DNA of 40,613 bases from Candidatus Komeilibacteria bacterium (GTDB lineage: Bacteria > Patescibacteriota > Patescibacteriia > UBA1558 > UBA10009). This document shows positions 40,465 to 40,613 of this stretch, piece by piece (the first letter of the stretch is position 1; every line of letters starts with the position of its first letter). The notes beneath the pieces are model-generated. The model was not told where the DNA came from. It made no database searches and was given only the letters and a program-made list of their open reading frames with translations. The DNA lies in NCBI GenBank assembly GCA_026396575.1, contig JAPLWM010000004.1, positions 1 to 40,613 on the forward strand, read 5' to 3'. A program made the position numbers and the translations under genes.

Positions 40465-40613
40465 CGCATTGAGCCCGAATTCAAGGCAGGTTGCATCACT
40501 TTAGGGTAAAATTACCCTGTAATCATAAAAGTGATGCCTATGTCAAATCAATTATCGTTTAATCCATTGAGGTTAAGCCATTATGAGCGCCAGAAAATCG
40601 AATATTATCTACG
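40465..40613 (+). mobile_element. 5' part of an IS30-like insertion sequence (right copy)
   Basis: 40465-40543 is the perfect inverted copy of 1-79. The nested palindrome (outer arms CATCACTTT/AAAGTGATG, inner AGGGTAA/TTACCCT) precedes the transposase start. The element continues beyond the window. Confidence 0.75.
40540..40613 (+). CDS. IS30-family transposase, N-terminal fragment (runs off the window)
   Basis: Only 24 codons are visible. The stretch LRLSHYERQKIEYYLR matches the start of the HTH_38 domain of IS30 transposases (L-S-x-x-E-R-x-x-I-E). The DDE core lies outside. The ATG is 75 bases from the presumed element end. IS30 assignment rests on this short helix; other HTH-containing transposases are possible. 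Confidence 0.6.
   Translation, partial: MSNQLSFNPLRLSHYERQKIEYYL

Noticed and set aside
1..40613. CRISPR array or prophage
   Set aside because: No regularly spaced repeats, cas genes, capsid, terminase or integrase genes were seen; DinD and Fic are not enough for a phage call.
1..40613. Alternative genetic code with TGA read as Gly
   Set aside because: TGA ends several genes at the expected place (the ATGA overlaps at 6308 and 6742, and recQ), so the standard bacterial code holds.

Overview
The window looks like a chromosome segment of an AT-rich bacterium of the Patescibacteria (Candidate Phyla Radiation), probably near the Parcubacteria/ABY1 lineages. This rests on several observations: very tight gene packing with many 1-11 bp overlaps; few Shine-Dalgarno sites (clear ones only before the genes at 9045 and 9883); small hypothetical genes; a lineage-style zinc-ribbon protein; a huge CARDB/Kazal surface protein ending in two glutamine/glycine/tyrosine-rich repeats; and a B12-dependent ribonucleotide reductase as the only reductase seen. 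TGA is used as a normal stop (for example at 6309-6311, 6743-6745 and 33071-33073), so the code is the standard bacterial one. The lineage call is an inference; no rRNA is present.

Layout. 1-79 and 40465-40543 are perfect inverted copies of the 5' end of an IS30-like insertion sequence whose transposases read outward, so everything described lies between two IS copies. 80-2193: typA with a near-consensus promoter, and a zinc-ribbon protein. 2487-8079: a compact four-gene cassette (tandem ATP-grasp enzyme, MurL-like PP-loop enzyme, SET protein, PLP decarboxylase), which looks like an uncharacterised amino-acid/peptide or cell-wall pathway. It is followed at 8099-11640 by a GNAT-like protein and two HExxH putative metallopeptidases. 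11656-14951: ZIP transporter, ferredoxin, IscS, IscU and a metallo-beta-lactamase-fold protein. 14964-16260: an orphan RHS-core protein with a candidate clan-CD-like HG...C effector domain and an overlapping three-TM partner that could be its immunity protein. 16370-19742: small membrane proteins, a SET protein, and a histidine kinase/response regulator pair. 19774-21117: AdoMet decarboxylase and L-lactate dehydrogenase.

21118-29296 is a cobalamin block. nrdJ (class II reductase) has candidate NrdR boxes and an attenuator-like leader. After a DinD-like gene comes a cobalamin riboswitch with an antiterminator/terminator-like platform, then an operon for a secreted transcobalamin-like protein (alpha-alpha barrel plus DUF4430), a membrane-anchored Ig-like protein, a CobO-type adenosyltransferase, a second DUF4430 protein and an ECF-type S component. 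Together these suggest B12 capture, uptake and adenosylation feeding NrdJ.

29309-40363: pilT; a hicB antitoxin with a decayed hicA; recQ; a DUF523 protein; a winged-helix Fic protein lacking the catalytic His and bearing a triple operator; tRNA-Lys; a repeat lipoprotein; and the CARDB/Kazal giant. A family of two-tier GC-rich palindromes (CCGCC-N3-stem-loop-stem-N3-GGYGG) recurs in this half: twice in each copy of a 115-bp direct repeat that begins and ends with the 3' end of tRNA-Lys, upstream of tRNA-Lys, and in frame inside cobO. Simpler forms sit in the riboswitch and in the pilT terminator. This REP-like family is one of the most unusual signals in the window.
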